Shown: positions 52,525 to 62,323, counted from the stretch's first letter. The stretch is 64,000 nucleotides of DNA from an uncultured Thermoanaerobaculia bacterium (GCA_951813015.1 CATOTG010000004.1:182105-246104); one strand, 5' to 3'. Numbers and translations are program-made. The notes: generated from the letters alone by a model not told the origin.

Positions 52525-54318
52525 CTACTCGACCAGCTCGACGTTGTCGATCTCGATCCGGAAGGCGCCGGGACCCGTGGGCCCGCCGATGAAGAAGGCC
52601 CAGGCGCCCGAGGGGTCGAAACCGGCGAACGAGGACAGCGGGATCTCGATCCGTGTCCAGTCCTCTTCGGCGGTGAAGGAGGCGGCCGCCGGCCTCATGC
52701 CCAGGCTTTCGGCGAACGCCATCGCCTGGTATGTCGCGCCCTCGCCGCGGGCGTCGAAGGCCAGGGCGCGGATGCCGCCGGCGTCGACGGGGTCGCCCAG
52801 CCGGGCGCCGAGCAGGACCATCACCCCGGACCAGGGCGTAGCGAAGCCCTCCCTGATCTCGCCCTCGATCCGCAGCGCCTTGCCGCCGCCGTTGCGCGGC
52901 GCGGCAGTCGTTGTGACCGTCGATTTGCCGCCGGCGAAGGCGTCGGTCGAGTGCGACCACGCAGGTGGCAGGGTCGTGCCGTCAACGTCTTCGAAGTCGG
53001 ACAGGAGAGTGGGTTCGAGGCGCGGTCGGCCGGTCGCCGGTTCCGCGGTTCGGCGCTCGAAGCGAACGCCGTCCTTCCAGATCGCGGCGATGTCGCGGGT
53101 GGCTCGCACGTCCGCGGTCGCGTCGCCCTGAACCAGAAGGAGGTCGGCCTTGAGACCGGGCGCGATCCGGCCGCGGTCGCCCAGGCCGAAGGCGTCGACG
53201 GGCGCTGTGGTCGCCGCCCGCAGGGCCTCGACCGGAGTCAGTCCGGCGCGCACCAGCAGCACGAGCTCCCGGTGAACGCTCGCGCCGTGGGTCGTTCCGG
53301 GATTCGGTGCGTCCGAGCCTGCCAGGATCGGCACGCCGGCGGCATGCAGCGCGCCGACGTCGGCGAGTATCGTCGCCAGCGACTCGGGATCCGGCGCCCG
53401 GCCGAAGTCCTGACCCAGGCCGCCGCGCTGGTCAGGCGCGAGGAAGGGAGCGATCAGCGGATCCGCGGCCAACTCCAGGCCGCCTGCCATCCCGGTGACC
53501 GTCTCGAGCACCGCGAGTGTCGGGACGAGGAAGATCCCCGCTTCGCGGGCCGCTTCGATGAGGTCCAGGCCTCCGGCGCCGTCGAAGTACATGTGGACCA
53601 GGCCGTCGGCGCCCGCGGCGATGACCTCCCCGGCCTCTTCCGCAGTGCTGATGTGGAAGACCGCCAGCAGGTCGTGGCCGTGCGCGGCAGCCACGATCCG
53701 CGGCAGGGTCGAGGCTGCGAACGTGGGCCGCGGGCGCCCGAACGATCCGGGTTCGTAGATCACCTTGATGAAGTCGGCGCCCGCGGCCATGCGGTCGGCG
53801 ATGAAGGCCTCCGTCTGCTCCGGGTCGTCCAGGGTCGGCAGCGCGATGCCGAACTGCGTGCCGTGCCCGCCCGCGACGGTGACCGGGCCGCCGGCGAAGA
53901 CGTCGGCCCGGTCGGGAACCGCTCCCGCTGCCTGCTGCCGTCGCCACTGCGCCGCGATGGCCTCCGCGGTGAGCATGTCGAGAACCGTCGTCACGCCGAA
54001 GTTCAGCGCCTGCTCGAGCGCCGGCCCGAAGTTGTGCGTGTGGCTGTCGATCAGTCCGGGCAGCAGGGTCATGCCGGCGCCGTCGACGATCTCCGCGTCG
54101 GCGCCGGCGGTCGCCGGAATGTCGTCGCCTGATGTGACCGACTCGATCGTGCGGCCGCGAATGAGAACCGTGGCGCTGTCGAGCACCGCGTCGCCGGTGA
54201 ATACGCGGGCGCCCTGGATCACCGTTGCCGGGGATTGGGCGTACAGACCGCCGGCGATGGCGATGTGGCCGGCGATCAGGAAAGCGGCCCGGCGCAGCCG
54301 GTTCGGACGTTCGTTCAT
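52525..54318 (-). CDS. Exported amidohydrolase with C-terminal CIA30-like domain
   Basis: A 597-residue exported amidohydrolase-superfamily protein. A signal peptide ends at LYAQ. A TIM-barrel metalloenzyme follows: the HxH motif in PGLIDSHTHNFG, a Lys-like FIKVIYEPG, His in LLAVFHISTAEEAG and Asp in ILAGSDAPNPG. The last ~150 residues (LSDFEDVDGTTLPPAWSHS, then a beta-sandwich) resemble the CIA30/carbohydrate-binding fold. It should hydrolyse a cyclic amide or ester in the periplasm; the substrate is unknown. The ATG at 54318 is followed directly by the signal peptide; the longer ORF upstream is not conserved. Confidence 0.82.
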   Translation of the reverse strand: MNERPNRLRRAAFLIAGHIAIAGGLYAQSPATVIQGARVFTGDAVLDSATVLIRGRTIESVTSGDDIPATAGADAEIVDGAGMTLLPGLIDSHTHNFGPALEQALNFGVTTVLDMLTAEAIAAQWRRQQAAGAVPDRADVFAGGPVTVAGGHGTQFGIALPTLDDPEQTEAFIADRMAAGADFIKVIYEPGSFGRPRPTFAASTLPRIVAAAHGHDLLAVFHISTAEEAGEVIAAGADGLVHMYFDGAGGLDLIEAAREAGIFLVPTLAVLETVTGMAGGLELAADPLIAPFLAPDQRGGLGQDFGRAPDPESLATILADVGALHAAGVPILAGSDAPNPGTTHGASVHRELVLLVRAGLTPVEALRAATTAPVDAFGLGDRGRIAPGLKADLLLVQGDATADVRATRDIAAIWKDGVRFERRTAEPATGRPRLEPTLLSDFEDVDGTTLPPAWSHSTDAFAGGKSTVTTTAAPRNGGGKALRIEGEIREGFATPWSGVMVLLGARLGDPVDAGGIRALAFDARGEGATYQAMAFAESLGMRPAAASFTAEEDWTRIEIPLSSFAGFDPSGAWAFFIGGPTGPGAFRIEIDNVELVE

Positions 54319-54364
54319 GCTCGGGCTCCTCTCACCCGGCCATCGAGGCTGCTCGTTGGAGGGC

Positions 54365-54534
54365 GCTTCCGACTGGACGACTGGTTCTTCATCAAAGTGA
54401 GCCAGACGTGCGGCCAGTCGCTCTCGGTCACCGAGTGGGTGCTTCCGACTGACTGACTGGTTCTTCATCAAAGGGCACTCCACGACCATGGATCGATCTC
54501 CTCTCGTCCGTGGACGACTGGTTCTCTTCAAGGG
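54365..54534. repeat. Three imperfect direct repeats (GACTGGTTCTTCATCAAAG)
   Basis: Copies lie at 54365-54397, 54441-54473 (33 bp, two changes) and a degenerate one at 54506-54534, offset by 76 and about 62 bp. They occupy much of the 439-bp gap 54319-54757 upstream of the amidohydrolase. I see no gene in that gap. Confidence 0.65.
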
Positions 54535-54757
54535 CAGCGACTCGGTCTGGCGGTCCGGCCGGTCGGCGCCTTGAAGAGCGCCGTGCAGCCGAACTCCCGG
54601 CCCGGAAGAGCTTCGGTCAGACGTCCGGCCGGCGGGCGCCCAAGGCGGCTCCAGCCGATCGTATGCTAGCGACCGTCGCCGGCATGCCGGCGCCTCATGC
54701 CCTGAGACCGGCTGCGGCCGGCTCGCTGGCCGCAACACCTCGGACGAAGGAGAACCC

Positions 54758-54973
54758 TTGAAGATCAAACTCGATATCGATTGCACCCCCGAGGAGGCGC
54801 GTGCTTTCCTCGGTCTTCCCGACGTGGCGGGGATACAGAACGAGCTGCTGGAGCGGTTCCGCGACCGGATGACCGCCAACCTGAAGTACGCGGATCCCCA
54901 GCAGATGTTCAAGCTGTGGTTCCCCGGTCTGGCCGCGCGTCGCGAGGGGGACGCCGACCCCGAGCGGAGCTGA
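54758..54973 (+). CDS. DUF6489-family small protein
   Basis: A 71-residue protein beginning MKIKLDIDCTPEEARAFLGLPDV, the signature I know as DUF6489, a small family of unknown function. Length and the following FRDRMTANLKYADPQQMFKLWFPG helix fit. The start is TTG at 54758 with AAGGAG about 6 bases upstream, the same strong-SD-plus-TTG arrangement as the TetR gene. It stands alone between two blocks of repeats, on the plus strand. No signal or membrane segment is visible, so it is cytoplasmic. There are Asp/Glu but no obvious catalytic motif. Confidence 0.7.
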   Translation: MKIKLDIDCTPEEARAFLGLPDVAGIQNELLERFRDRMTANLKYADPQQMFKLWFPGLAARREGDADPERS

Positions 54974-55071
54974 TCAGGGCTCGGCTCCGAGGAGCCGCAC
55001 CGCCGGAACCGCGAGCGCTGCAACGCCCCTGCAGCGTTGCGGGAGTTGTCGTTCCTCGACCGCGGTGTCTT

Positions 55072-55252
55072 GTTCCGGCTCAAACCATGCCCCGGCCTCA
55101 TTGAAGGTGGATCTCGTCTCGGCGGTAGCCGGGCTCGCAGGCGACTTTCCGGGGCCACCATGCCCCAGCCTCATTGAAGCGGAAACTCCGCGAGGATGTC
55201 GTCCTCCGGCTCCCTCCTTTCCGGGGCCACCATGCCCCGGCGGTCAGGCAGA
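55072..55252. CRISPR. CRISPR-like decayed array, 36-bp repeats with about 36-bp spacing
   Basis: Repeats at 55072-55107, 55145-55180 and 55217-55252 share an ACCATGCCCC core around a GGGGC-GCCCC hairpin. The first two end in CCTCATTGAAG, the ATTGAA(A/G) ending typical of CRISPR repeats. The interposed sequences are 37 and 36 bp and differ. The third repeat diverges in its last 14 bases, and a vague fourth may lie near 55291. The first repeat also differs in its first half. No cas gene is in the window. A chance minisatellite cannot be excluded. Confidence 0.45.
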
Positions 55253-55316
55253 GTTGAACCTGCAGCTGTTGCGGGTGATGACGCCAAGCCTTCGGGGCAT
55301 GATCGCCCATGCGCAC

Positions 55317-55347
55317 GGATGGTATATCCTGATGCTGTATACCATCC
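55317..55347. promoter_or_regulatory. Palindromic operator of vapBC
   Basis: GGATGGTATA (55317-55326) and its exact complement TATACCATCC (55338-55347) flank an 11-base spacer, ending 13 bases before vapB. The palindrome is the most AT-rich stretch nearby and could overlap the -10 element. VapB-VapC complexes usually bind such repeats to repress their own operon. Confidence 0.7.
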
Positions 55348-55360
55348 GAGGAGGTTCCCC

Positions 55361-55609
55361 ATGTCCAAGACTGCCAAGCTGTTCTGGTCCGGCCGGTCTC
55401 AGGCGGTGCGACTGCCGAAGGAATTCCGGATGCTGGGCGACGAGGTACGCATCCGCAAGCGCGGGGCGTCGGTCATCCTCGAGCCCATCGCTTCGGACTG
55501 GGCATGGCTTGACGAGATCGCGGGCGGGTTCTCGGACGACTTCTTCGCCGAAGGCAGATGCCAGCCTGAGATGCCGTCGCAGCCGGCGTCGGACGACATG
55601 TTCGACTGA
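55361..55609 (+). CDS. vapB: VapB-type antitoxin
   Basis: An 82-residue antitoxin with an AbrB/MazE-like N-terminal DNA-binding fold: KTAKLFWSGRSQAVRLPKEFRMLGDEVRIRKRGASVILEP. The C-terminal WAWLDEIAGGFSDDFFAEG is the acidic toxin-binding part. It binds DNA as a dimer and neutralises VapC. The ATG at 55361 has GAGGAGG 6 bases upstream. A palindromic operator lies just ahead, and the stop overlaps the VapC start (TGATG), so translation of the pair is coupled. Confidence 0.88.
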   Translation: MSKTAKLFWSGRSQAVRLPKEFRMLGDEVRIRKRGASVILEPIASDWAWLDEIAGGFSDDFFAEGRCQPEMPSQPASDDMFD

Positions 55610-56016
55610 TGCGCTATCTCCTGGACACGAACATCTGCATCGCTCTGCTCAACGGGTCATCGCCAGCGGCCCGCGAGCGGCTGGGTCGCTGCGAGACCGG
55701 TGAGGTCGGTGTGCCGGCGCCGGCAGCGTACGAGTTGTACTACGGCGCATTCAAGAGTCGCCGAAGCCGACAGAACCTCGCCTTGCTCGACAGGGCCGGA
55801 TTCGAGGTTCTCGCCTTCGACCTGGAGGACGCTCGAGTAGCCGGAAGAGTTCGAAGCGACCTGGAGGCAGTCGGGCAGACCATCGGCCCGTACGACCTGC
55901 TGATAGCCGGCCAGGCGTTGGCCCGCGGACTCGTGCTCGTGACCGCCAACCGGCGCGAGTTCAAGCGTGTCGCGGGCCTGACTTGCGAAGACTGGACCAG
56001 ATCCGACCGGAATTGA
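55609..56016 (+). CDS. vapC: VapC-type PIN-domain toxin
   Basis: A 135-residue PIN-domain ribonuclease. The acidic metal site is D6 in YLLDTN, E42 in AAYELYYG and D96 in IGPYDLLIAGQA, with LVTANRREF following. VapC toxins cleave tRNA or rRNA unless bound by VapB; the target here is unknown. It starts in the last base of the vapB stop (TGATG). A convergent GNAT gene ends 69 bp downstream. Confidence 0.92.
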   Translation: MRYLLDTNICIALLNGSSPAARERLGRCETGEVGVPAPAAYELYYGAFKSRRSRQNLALLDRAGFEVLAFDLEDARVAGRVRSDLEAVGQTIGPYDLLIAGQALARGLVLVTANRREFKRVAGLTCEDWTRSDRN

Positions 56017-56085
56017 GCGAGAACGGTATGAACCGTCTCGTTCGACCGATTCGCCGAGGCGAAGAGCATGTTCGGGAACGTGTTG

Positions 56086-56655
56086 CTACGCCCCCGCGCC
56101 GGCCTCGAGTCCGGTCACGTCGTAGGACATGAGGATCAGGTCGTGGGTGGCGTCCCTGGGGTCGATCACCCAGTCCGCGAGCAGCGCTTCGATCGAGAAG
56201 CCCAGCTTGTGGAACATCTGGCGGGCGCCGCGCTGCTCGCGGGCCATCTGGGCGACGATCTTGGTCAGCCCGATCTGCTGGGCGAGCTGAAAGACGTCGT
56301 GCGCCAGGTGGCCGCCGAGACCTGCCTGACGGACCTCCGGCAGCACCATGATCCGGATTTCGCCAAGGTGCCGCATCCAGGAGGATTCGCGGCGGTTCAG
56401 GCTGCCGTAGCCCACGAGCCGGCCGTCGAGGTGGGCGACGACGGCGATACGCAGCCCTGCGTTGATGCCCTCGAGCCAATCGTCGACGACCTTCGGATCT
56501 GTCAGGTCGACGCGCAGGAAGCGGAGATCCTCTTCCGGCAGGGCGCGCGCGAAGGCCAGCATCTCGTCGCGGTCGTCCTGGCCAAGGAGCCGGAACTCGA
56601 AGCGCTTGCCCTTCAGATGGACCGTGCGCGGGTACTCGTTCGCCATGTCGTTCAC
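56086..56655 (-). CDS. GNAT-family N-acetyltransferase
   Basis: A 189-residue GNAT enzyme using acetyl-CoA. Acetyl-CoA binding motif A is IRIMVLPEVRQAGLGGHL (pattern R-x-x-GLG). The strand before it, YGSLNRRESSWMRHLGEI, and KLGFSIEALL are typical of the fold. The GTG at 56655 overlaps the stop of the upstream phasin-like gene (GTGA), matching the pattern elsewhere in the operon; an ATG three codons later is possible. It is the last gene of the lipid operon and its acceptor is unknown. Confidence 0.82.
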   Translation of the reverse strand: MNDMANEYPRTVHLKGKRFEFRLLGQDDRDEMLAFARALPEEDLRFLRVDLTDPKVVDDWLEGINAGLRIAVVAHLDGRLVGYGSLNRRESSWMRHLGEIRIMVLPEVRQAGLGGHLAHDVFQLAQQIGLTKIVAQMAREQRGARQMFHKLGFSIEALLADWVIDPRDATHDLILMSYDVTGLEAGAGA

Positions 56656-56984
56656 TCGGCCGCCTCCGTTTCGCCGTTCGGTTCCTCGGTCGGCGCGCTC
56701 TCCGCGAGCCGGTCCAGGTAGGTAGCGACGGCGGAGAAGGAGCCGTCGACCGTGTTCTTGAACTGCCGCTGGCCCTCTTCGGCGGTGTCGCGCCAGGTTT
56801 GCATCAGGGCGCGGGCCTCATCGGGGAGGTTTGGAACCTGGCCGATCATCCGATCGGCGAGTTCGAGCTGCCGGTCCTGCAGCGCGACGATCGCGTTGTA
56901 GCCGTTCTCGAACGCGGCTTTCTGAAACTCGAGCACCTGTTTCTGGTAGTCGAGTACCTGTTTGGGGATGGCGGGACGGTTCAT
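56652..56984 (-). CDS. Phasin-like coiled-coil protein
   Basis: A 110-residue helical protein. PKQVLDYQKQVLEFQKAAFENGYNAIVALQDRQLELADRMI is an amphipathic heptad-like helix, followed by a Pro-rich break and a second helix. This resembles phasins, small proteins that coat storage-granule surfaces, but no family match is certain. The ATG at 56984 begins the helix; the longer ORF is a shadow of the neighbouring acyltransferase. It lies directly between a WS/DGAT-family gene (1 bp gap) and a GNAT gene, a position fitting a lipid-droplet coat. Confidence 0.55.
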   Translation of the reverse strand: MNRPAIPKQVLDYQKQVLEFQKAAFENGYNAIVALQDRQLELADRMIGQVPNLPDEARALMQTWRDTAEEGQRQFKNTVDGSFSAVATYLDRLAESAPTEEPNGETEAAE

Positions 56985-56985
56985 G

Positions 56986-58415
<1,430 letters not shown>

Positions 58416-58419
<4 letters not shown>

Positions 58420-59225
58420 CGCGTGGACGCTCCGGCCGCGGGATGGCGGCTGAGGAAGCGCGCGAGCCGCCGGTACGCCAGCGGGTTGGCGGCGAGGCCG
58501 CTGTGAGTGCCCGGAACCTCCGCGTTTTGAGCGGGATCGTGGAGCCGGGTGTAGCGCCAGGCCACCACGCCGTCGCGCCGCGTGTAGATCGCGAGTTGAG
58601 GGATCCCCGCGGGGAAGACACCCTGAACCGCGCGTACCATGTCGCAGCGGCAGTCTCCCGAGAAGCAGTTGGGGTTGTTCCCGTCGCCGCGTTCAACCGC
58701 GCGCCGCCGCACGACGTCGGCCAGACGCATGACCAGCGGGTGGGAGCGGACGCCTCGGATGGGCGTCCCCATCGTGGTCACCGAGGCGACAAGTTCGGGG
58801 CGCAGTGAGGCGACGCCCCGGGACAGCACGCCGCCCAGACTGTGGCCCACGAGGTGTACGCGGCGGCCAGTGTCCGCGACGGCGGCCTCGAGCGTGTCCG
58901 TCAGTCGGCGCCCCAACTGCTCGAGGCAGTTCGCGTTGTGCCCGACTTCCGATGAGTAGGGCCGGTAGCCGATGCGACCGAGCCAGCCGCGCATCATCGC
59001 CAGGTAGCCGTCCGTCCCCATGAAACCTGGCACGACGACAACCGCGGCGCCGTCGCCTCGGGGGACGCCGACGCCGTGGAAGACGGGCGTCATGGGCAGA
59101 AGGGAGAACTCGGCGATCGCAAAGCCCTCGCGCCACAGCGGCAGGGCGGCGGGAACGGTGTCCCGCAGCAGCCGCGGATTGACACTCCAGATCGGGTGCG
59201 CCTGCCGGCGTGGAGTCGATGTCAC
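58416..59225 (-). CDS. Alpha/beta hydrolase, lipase-like
   Basis: A 269-residue alpha/beta hydrolase from the GTG at 59225. The oxyanion region is VVVVPGFMGTDGYLAMMRGWLG, the nucleophile elbow VHLVGHSLGGVLSRG, and a late His in PGTHSGLAANP, matching the PGAP1/lipase-like group. The Ser-His pair is clear; the acid is probably the Asp in YTRRDGVVAW. It probably cleaves a lipid ester. It lies between the two WS/DGAT-family genes, overlapping the downstream one by 4 bp. A longer start at 59333 would overlap the upstream gene. Confidence 0.82.
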
Positions 59226-59253
59226 CGTGCGACCTCCCGCGCTGCCCTCCGCA

Positions 59254-60819
59254 CTATGCTGCTCCCTGCAGGGGGCCGGACCGGTCCGCCGCGGCGCGGG
59301 CCGTTTTGACCGTGGCCGGTTCGGCGGCAGCAACGGCCTCGGGCGCCGTGGCCGGCTTCGAAGCGTCCGCGTCCGTCTCGACCTCGCCGGCTGCGGCGAA
59401 GCAGCGCGCTCCGATCGCTTCGTCGTCCTCGATGCCGGCGGCCTCCCGGAGTTCGGCCCAGGACTCCTCCAGGCACCGGGAGAGGAACCACGGATCGGGA
59501 ATCAGCCTGGAGTCCACGGTAGTGCCGAGTGTGATGCGCTGGTTGTAGGTCAGGATGGCGACGAACAGCCCGATGTTGTTCGACACGATGCCGAGCGGAA
59601 GCCAGTCGACGAGCTTGTGCGGTCCAAAGTAGAGGGGGATCATCGGACCGGGAACGTTCGTTGAAACCGTGTTGAACAGGGTCTGCTGGAAGGGCATGAC
59701 CGCGCCCATGGCCGCCATCAGTGGCGGCACGCGGACGCCGAACTGGCTCATCTCGTAGAAGGCCTTCGCCTGGCCGGCTTCCTTCAGTCGGTTCATCCCG
59801 TCGCGCTCCTTGCCCAGGCGTTCGACCGGATCGTCGACACCCACGTACAGCGGGGCGATCATGTTCGAGACCAGGTTGCCGAGCTGGCCGCGCTCGTCCG
59901 CCTCACGCATGCTGACGGGGCACATGGCGCGGAGCTCCAGCCCCAACGTGTCCTGGCCGCGGGCGCGCAGGTAGCGGCCGAGACCGCCGGCCAGCACGGT
60001 GAGCACGACGTCGTTCACCGTGCCGCCCAGGGCCGACTTGACCGCTCGCATCGTCGGGAAGGAGAACTGGGCCCAGGCGAAACCGCGGTCGCCGCCGACC
60101 GGCCGGTTGAAGACCGTTCGGGGCGCGGGCGTCGCGCCGACCGGCAGGGTCGCCGAACTCGCCGACATCATCTTGCGCGTGCGGTCCGCGATGACGTCCG
60201 GGCGCAGGGCGTCGAAGGCGGCTTCGGTCCAGGTTCGGTTGAGTTCGCCCAGACGATGCTGCGTTGCTTCCTGGAGGAGGCTCAAGGGTTCGGGCAGCGG
60301 CTGCGGCGCCCAGGCCTCGGCAGGGGGCGCCGGCAGCTTGTCGGTCGGTGAAACGTCGCTCAGCACCATCGTCAGATCGACGCCGGAGACGCCGTCGACC
60401 ATCGCGTGGTGGATCTTCCAGACCACGGCGGTGTGTCCCGGGATGCCGCGCAGCACGATTCCCTTCCAGAGCGGACGTTTGCGGTCGAGCATGCCGCTGT
60501 AGGCTTCGGCGGCCACGCGGCCGAGCACCTGCTCGTTGCTGTCGGCGGGCAGCCAGACTTCGTCGATGTGATTCTCGATGTCGAAGTTCGGGTCGTCGAC
60601 CCACAGCGGGTGGGAGACGAGGAACGGCGGGAAGATGACGCGCTGGCGGTACCGGGGCAGCAGGTGCATGCGGGCGCCGACCTGCTTGACCATGTGCTCT
60701 CGGGAAAACTCGCCCTCGTAGACCAGGCACCCGCCGATGTGCATGGTCTCGCCCGGTCGCTCCACGTAGAGGAAGGCGGCGTCGAGAGGGCTGAGGAATC
60801 GGTTCAGTTCCGGGGCCAT
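59254..60819 (-). CDS. Wax ester synthase/diacylglycerol acyltransferase
   Basis: A 521-residue WS/DGAT that joins fatty acyl-CoA to a long-chain alcohol or diacylglycerol, making wax esters or triacylglycerol. The complete catalytic HHAMVDG lies at 137-143, in VVWKIHHAMVDGVSG. The N-terminal SPLDAAFLYVE, RPLWKGIVLRG and the C-terminal GPMIPLYFGPHKLVDWLPLGIVSNNIG are family features. The ATG at 60819 has GGAG upstream and begins the conserved N terminus. It is the first gene of the minus-strand lipid operon. The C terminus is extended by about 40 Ala-rich residues. Confidence 0.92.
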   Translation of the reverse strand: MAPELNRFLSPLDAAFLYVERPGETMHIGGCLVYEGEFSREHMVKQVGARMHLLPRYRQRVIFPPFLVSHPLWVDDPNFDIENHIDEVWLPADSNEQVLGRVAAEAYSGMLDRKRPLWKGIVLRGIPGHTAVVWKIHHAMVDGVSGVDLTMVLSDVSPTDKLPAPPAEAWAPQPLPEPLSLLQEATQHRLGELNRTWTEAAFDALRPDVIADRTRKMMSASSATLPVGATPAPRTVFNRPVGGDRGFAWAQFSFPTMRAVKSALGGTVNDVVLTVLAGGLGRYLRARGQDTLGLELRAMCPVSMREADERGQLGNLVSNMIAPLYVGVDDPVERLGKERDGMNRLKEAGQAKAFYEMSQFGVRVPPLMAAMGAVMPFQQTLFNTVSTNVPGPMIPLYFGPHKLVDWLPLGIVSNNIGLFVAILTYNQRITLGTTVDSRLIPDPWFLSRCLEESWAELREAAGIEDDEAIGARCFAAAGEVETDADASKPATAPEAVAAAEPATVKTARAAADRSGPLQGAA

Positions 60820-60951
60820 CGGAATCTCCGAAAGACGGCGGATCTTGGGGAGGGCGGGGTGGATTGCTGCACTGCTTGCTGCAATGCAGCAGAGGGATCG
60901 TTGCACAGAACCGGCCGAACGGCAAGGGGCAGAGCTGTCCAGCGAGAAGTG

Positions 60952-60976
60952 AGCGTGAGCCGGGTGGGATCAGGGA
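60952..60976 (+). repeat. Putative IS-end-like direct repeat, left copy
   Basis: The 25-base segment starting AGCGTGAGCCGGGTGGGAT is nearly repeated at 63779-63802, in the same orientation and 2.83 kb away. It lies just before the start of a transposase remnant. Confidence 0.5.
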
Positions 60977-60986
60977 TCATCGGAGG

Positions 60987-61580
60987 ATGATCTTGACCCT
61001 CCAGACCCACGGACATCAGACACTTGAGGAGGTTCGTCGTTTCCTGTCGGGCAACGAGGCTGTGGACTTCGTGCTTTCCGACCGCGTTTCGGCTTTACTC
61101 CTTCATCGTCGAGACGCTGGTCAAGTTCCGTTACCGCGCGCTGCCGCGGCGCGACAAGGGCTCCACGTCCCGGAGTTCACCAAGTCCCGCCCCCGGCGCA
61201 GCAACGACAACGCCCTGGTCGAATCCAAGAACGGCAACGTGATCCGGCGCCATTTCGGCTACGGACAGATCCCCAAGCCCTTCGCCCGCGAAGTCAACGC
61301 CTTTGCCCGCGACAGGCTCTCGCCCTTCCTCAACTTCCACCACCCCTGCCTGTTTGCCAGCGAAGTCACCGACACAAAGGGCAAGACCAGGAAGCGATAC
61401 CGCTACCAGGATGTGATGACCTCGTTCGAGAAGCTCAGGTCCCTGCCCGAAGTCGAGCAGTACCTCAAGACCGGCGTGACCATCGCCGCCCTCGAAGACC
61501 AGGCCAGGGCCATGAGCGATCTCGACGCGGCCGTCGCCCTGAAGCGGGCTCGCGGATCCCGTGCACACCCATTCTGTGCC
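60987..61580 (+). pseudogene. Transposase remnant (integrase-core IS)
   Basis: The ATG at 60987, with GGAGG immediately upstream, opens TLQTHGHQTLEEVRRFLSGNEAVDF, the N terminus of a widespread integrase-type IS transposase. The frame shifts near 61090 (SFIVETLVKFRYRALPRRDKG appears in the next frame). The central part is missing, and the C-terminal segment resumes at TKSRPRRSNDNALVESKNGNVIRRHFGYGQIP and runs to SLPEVEQYLKTGVTIAALEDQARA. The DDE core is therefore largely deleted. It is dead, but shows that a mobile element shaped this locus. Confidence 0.75.
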
Positions 61581-61581
61581 G

Positions 61582-61704
61582 ATGAACGTCACACTCTCGG
61601 TCGACGGCCGGGGGGGCGCCGAGGCCCGGCGGATCGCCGCCCTCCGTGGAACCAGCCTGAACCAGCTCGTGTGGGACTACCTCCACCAGGTCACCCGAAC
61701 GGCT
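61582..61704 (+). pseudogene. Truncated antitoxin-like fragment
   Basis: MNVTLSVDGRGGAEARRIAALRGTSLNQLVWDYLHQVTRTA matches the N-terminal ribbon-helix-helix of small CopG/VapB-type antitoxins (usually ...SVDDRVVEEARRIAASRGTSLNQLIRDYLEQL). The frame then runs into unrelated sequence antisense to vsr. No toxin follows. It is wedged between the transposase remnant and vsr. Confidence 0.6.
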
Positions 61705-61705
61705 G

Positions 61706-62155
61706 CTAGCGGCCGCTCGCGACGAACTCCCTGCACCGTCCCTGGAGCCACCGGTGAACCCTCACTGCGGCCTTCTCCAACTCGCCTTCAGGGTGCAACG
61801 CGCACTCCCAGATGATCCCAACGCGCCAGCCGGCCTGAAGTAGCTCCTGCCGGTGAATCCTGTCCCGGCGGACAGTCGCCGCGAACTTCCCCTCCCAGTA
61901 GCTCACGTTGCTCGCCGGAGTCGTCGCACGCGGACATCCATCGTGACGATGCCAGAAGCAGCCATGAACGAAGCAAACGGCTCGGTATCGAGGGAAAACG
62001 AGGTCAGGCCGGCCCGGCAGCGCGGGGTCGTGGAGCTTGTACCGGAGGCCTCGGGCGTGCAGTGCCCTGCGCAGAATCAACTCCGGTCCAGTGTTCCGGC
62101 TCTTGACTCTCGCCATGATGCGCGAACGAGTCGCGCTGTCGAAGGTGTCCGGCAC
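61706..62155 (-). CDS. vsr: Very-short-patch-repair endonuclease (Vsr)
   Basis: A 149-residue T:G mismatch endonuclease, which repairs deaminated 5-methylcytosine at sites made by an m5C methyltransferase. It has DTFDSATRSRIMARVKSRNTGPELILRRALHARGLRYKLHD, then the catalytic PGRPDLVFPRYRAVCFVHGCFWHRHDGC (Asp, His and Cys/His zinc ligands) and RVGIIWECAL. The GTG at 62155 has GAGGAG upstream; an alternative start at 62203 is longer than the family norm. It is divergent from dcm across 168 bp, as in many dcm-vsr pairs. Confidence 0.93.
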   Translation of the reverse strand: MPDTFDSATRSRIMARVKSRNTGPELILRRALHARGLRYKLHDPALPGRPDLVFPRYRAVCFVHGCFWHRHDGCPRATTPASNVSYWEGKFAATVRRDRIHRQELLQAGWRVGIIWECALHPEGELEKAAVRVHRWLQGRCREFVASGR

Positions 62156-62252
62156 GCTCTCCTCGGCCCTTGGGCCGAGCCGCAAGTGATTCCGGGGAAG
62201 CACGGAGGCTACCGCATCAGTACCGGTCGCCCCGAGGTCCGTTCCGCTGCTG

Positions 62253-62300
62253 TATAGTCGCTGGGCGCGTCAACCAGGTCGGACCCACTGGCGGTCCGAC
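62253..62300 (+). promoter_or_regulatory. Candidate dcm promoter and palindrome
   Basis: TATAGT at 62253-62258, preceded by TG, is a candidate -10 element. Downstream, GTCGGACC (62278-62285) and GGTCCGAC (62293-62300) form a perfect 8-bp inverted repeat around CACTGGC, 24 bases before the dcm start. It could be an operator or the methylation/target site used for self-control. Confidence 0.4.
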
Positions 62301-62323
62301 GCCCGGCAGGAGCACATACGGCC

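Noticed and set aside
52525..55161. 878-codon extension of the amidohydrolase ORF
   Set aside because: The signal peptide and conserved start are at 54318. Upstream sequence is repeats and lies antisense to the DUF6489 gene.
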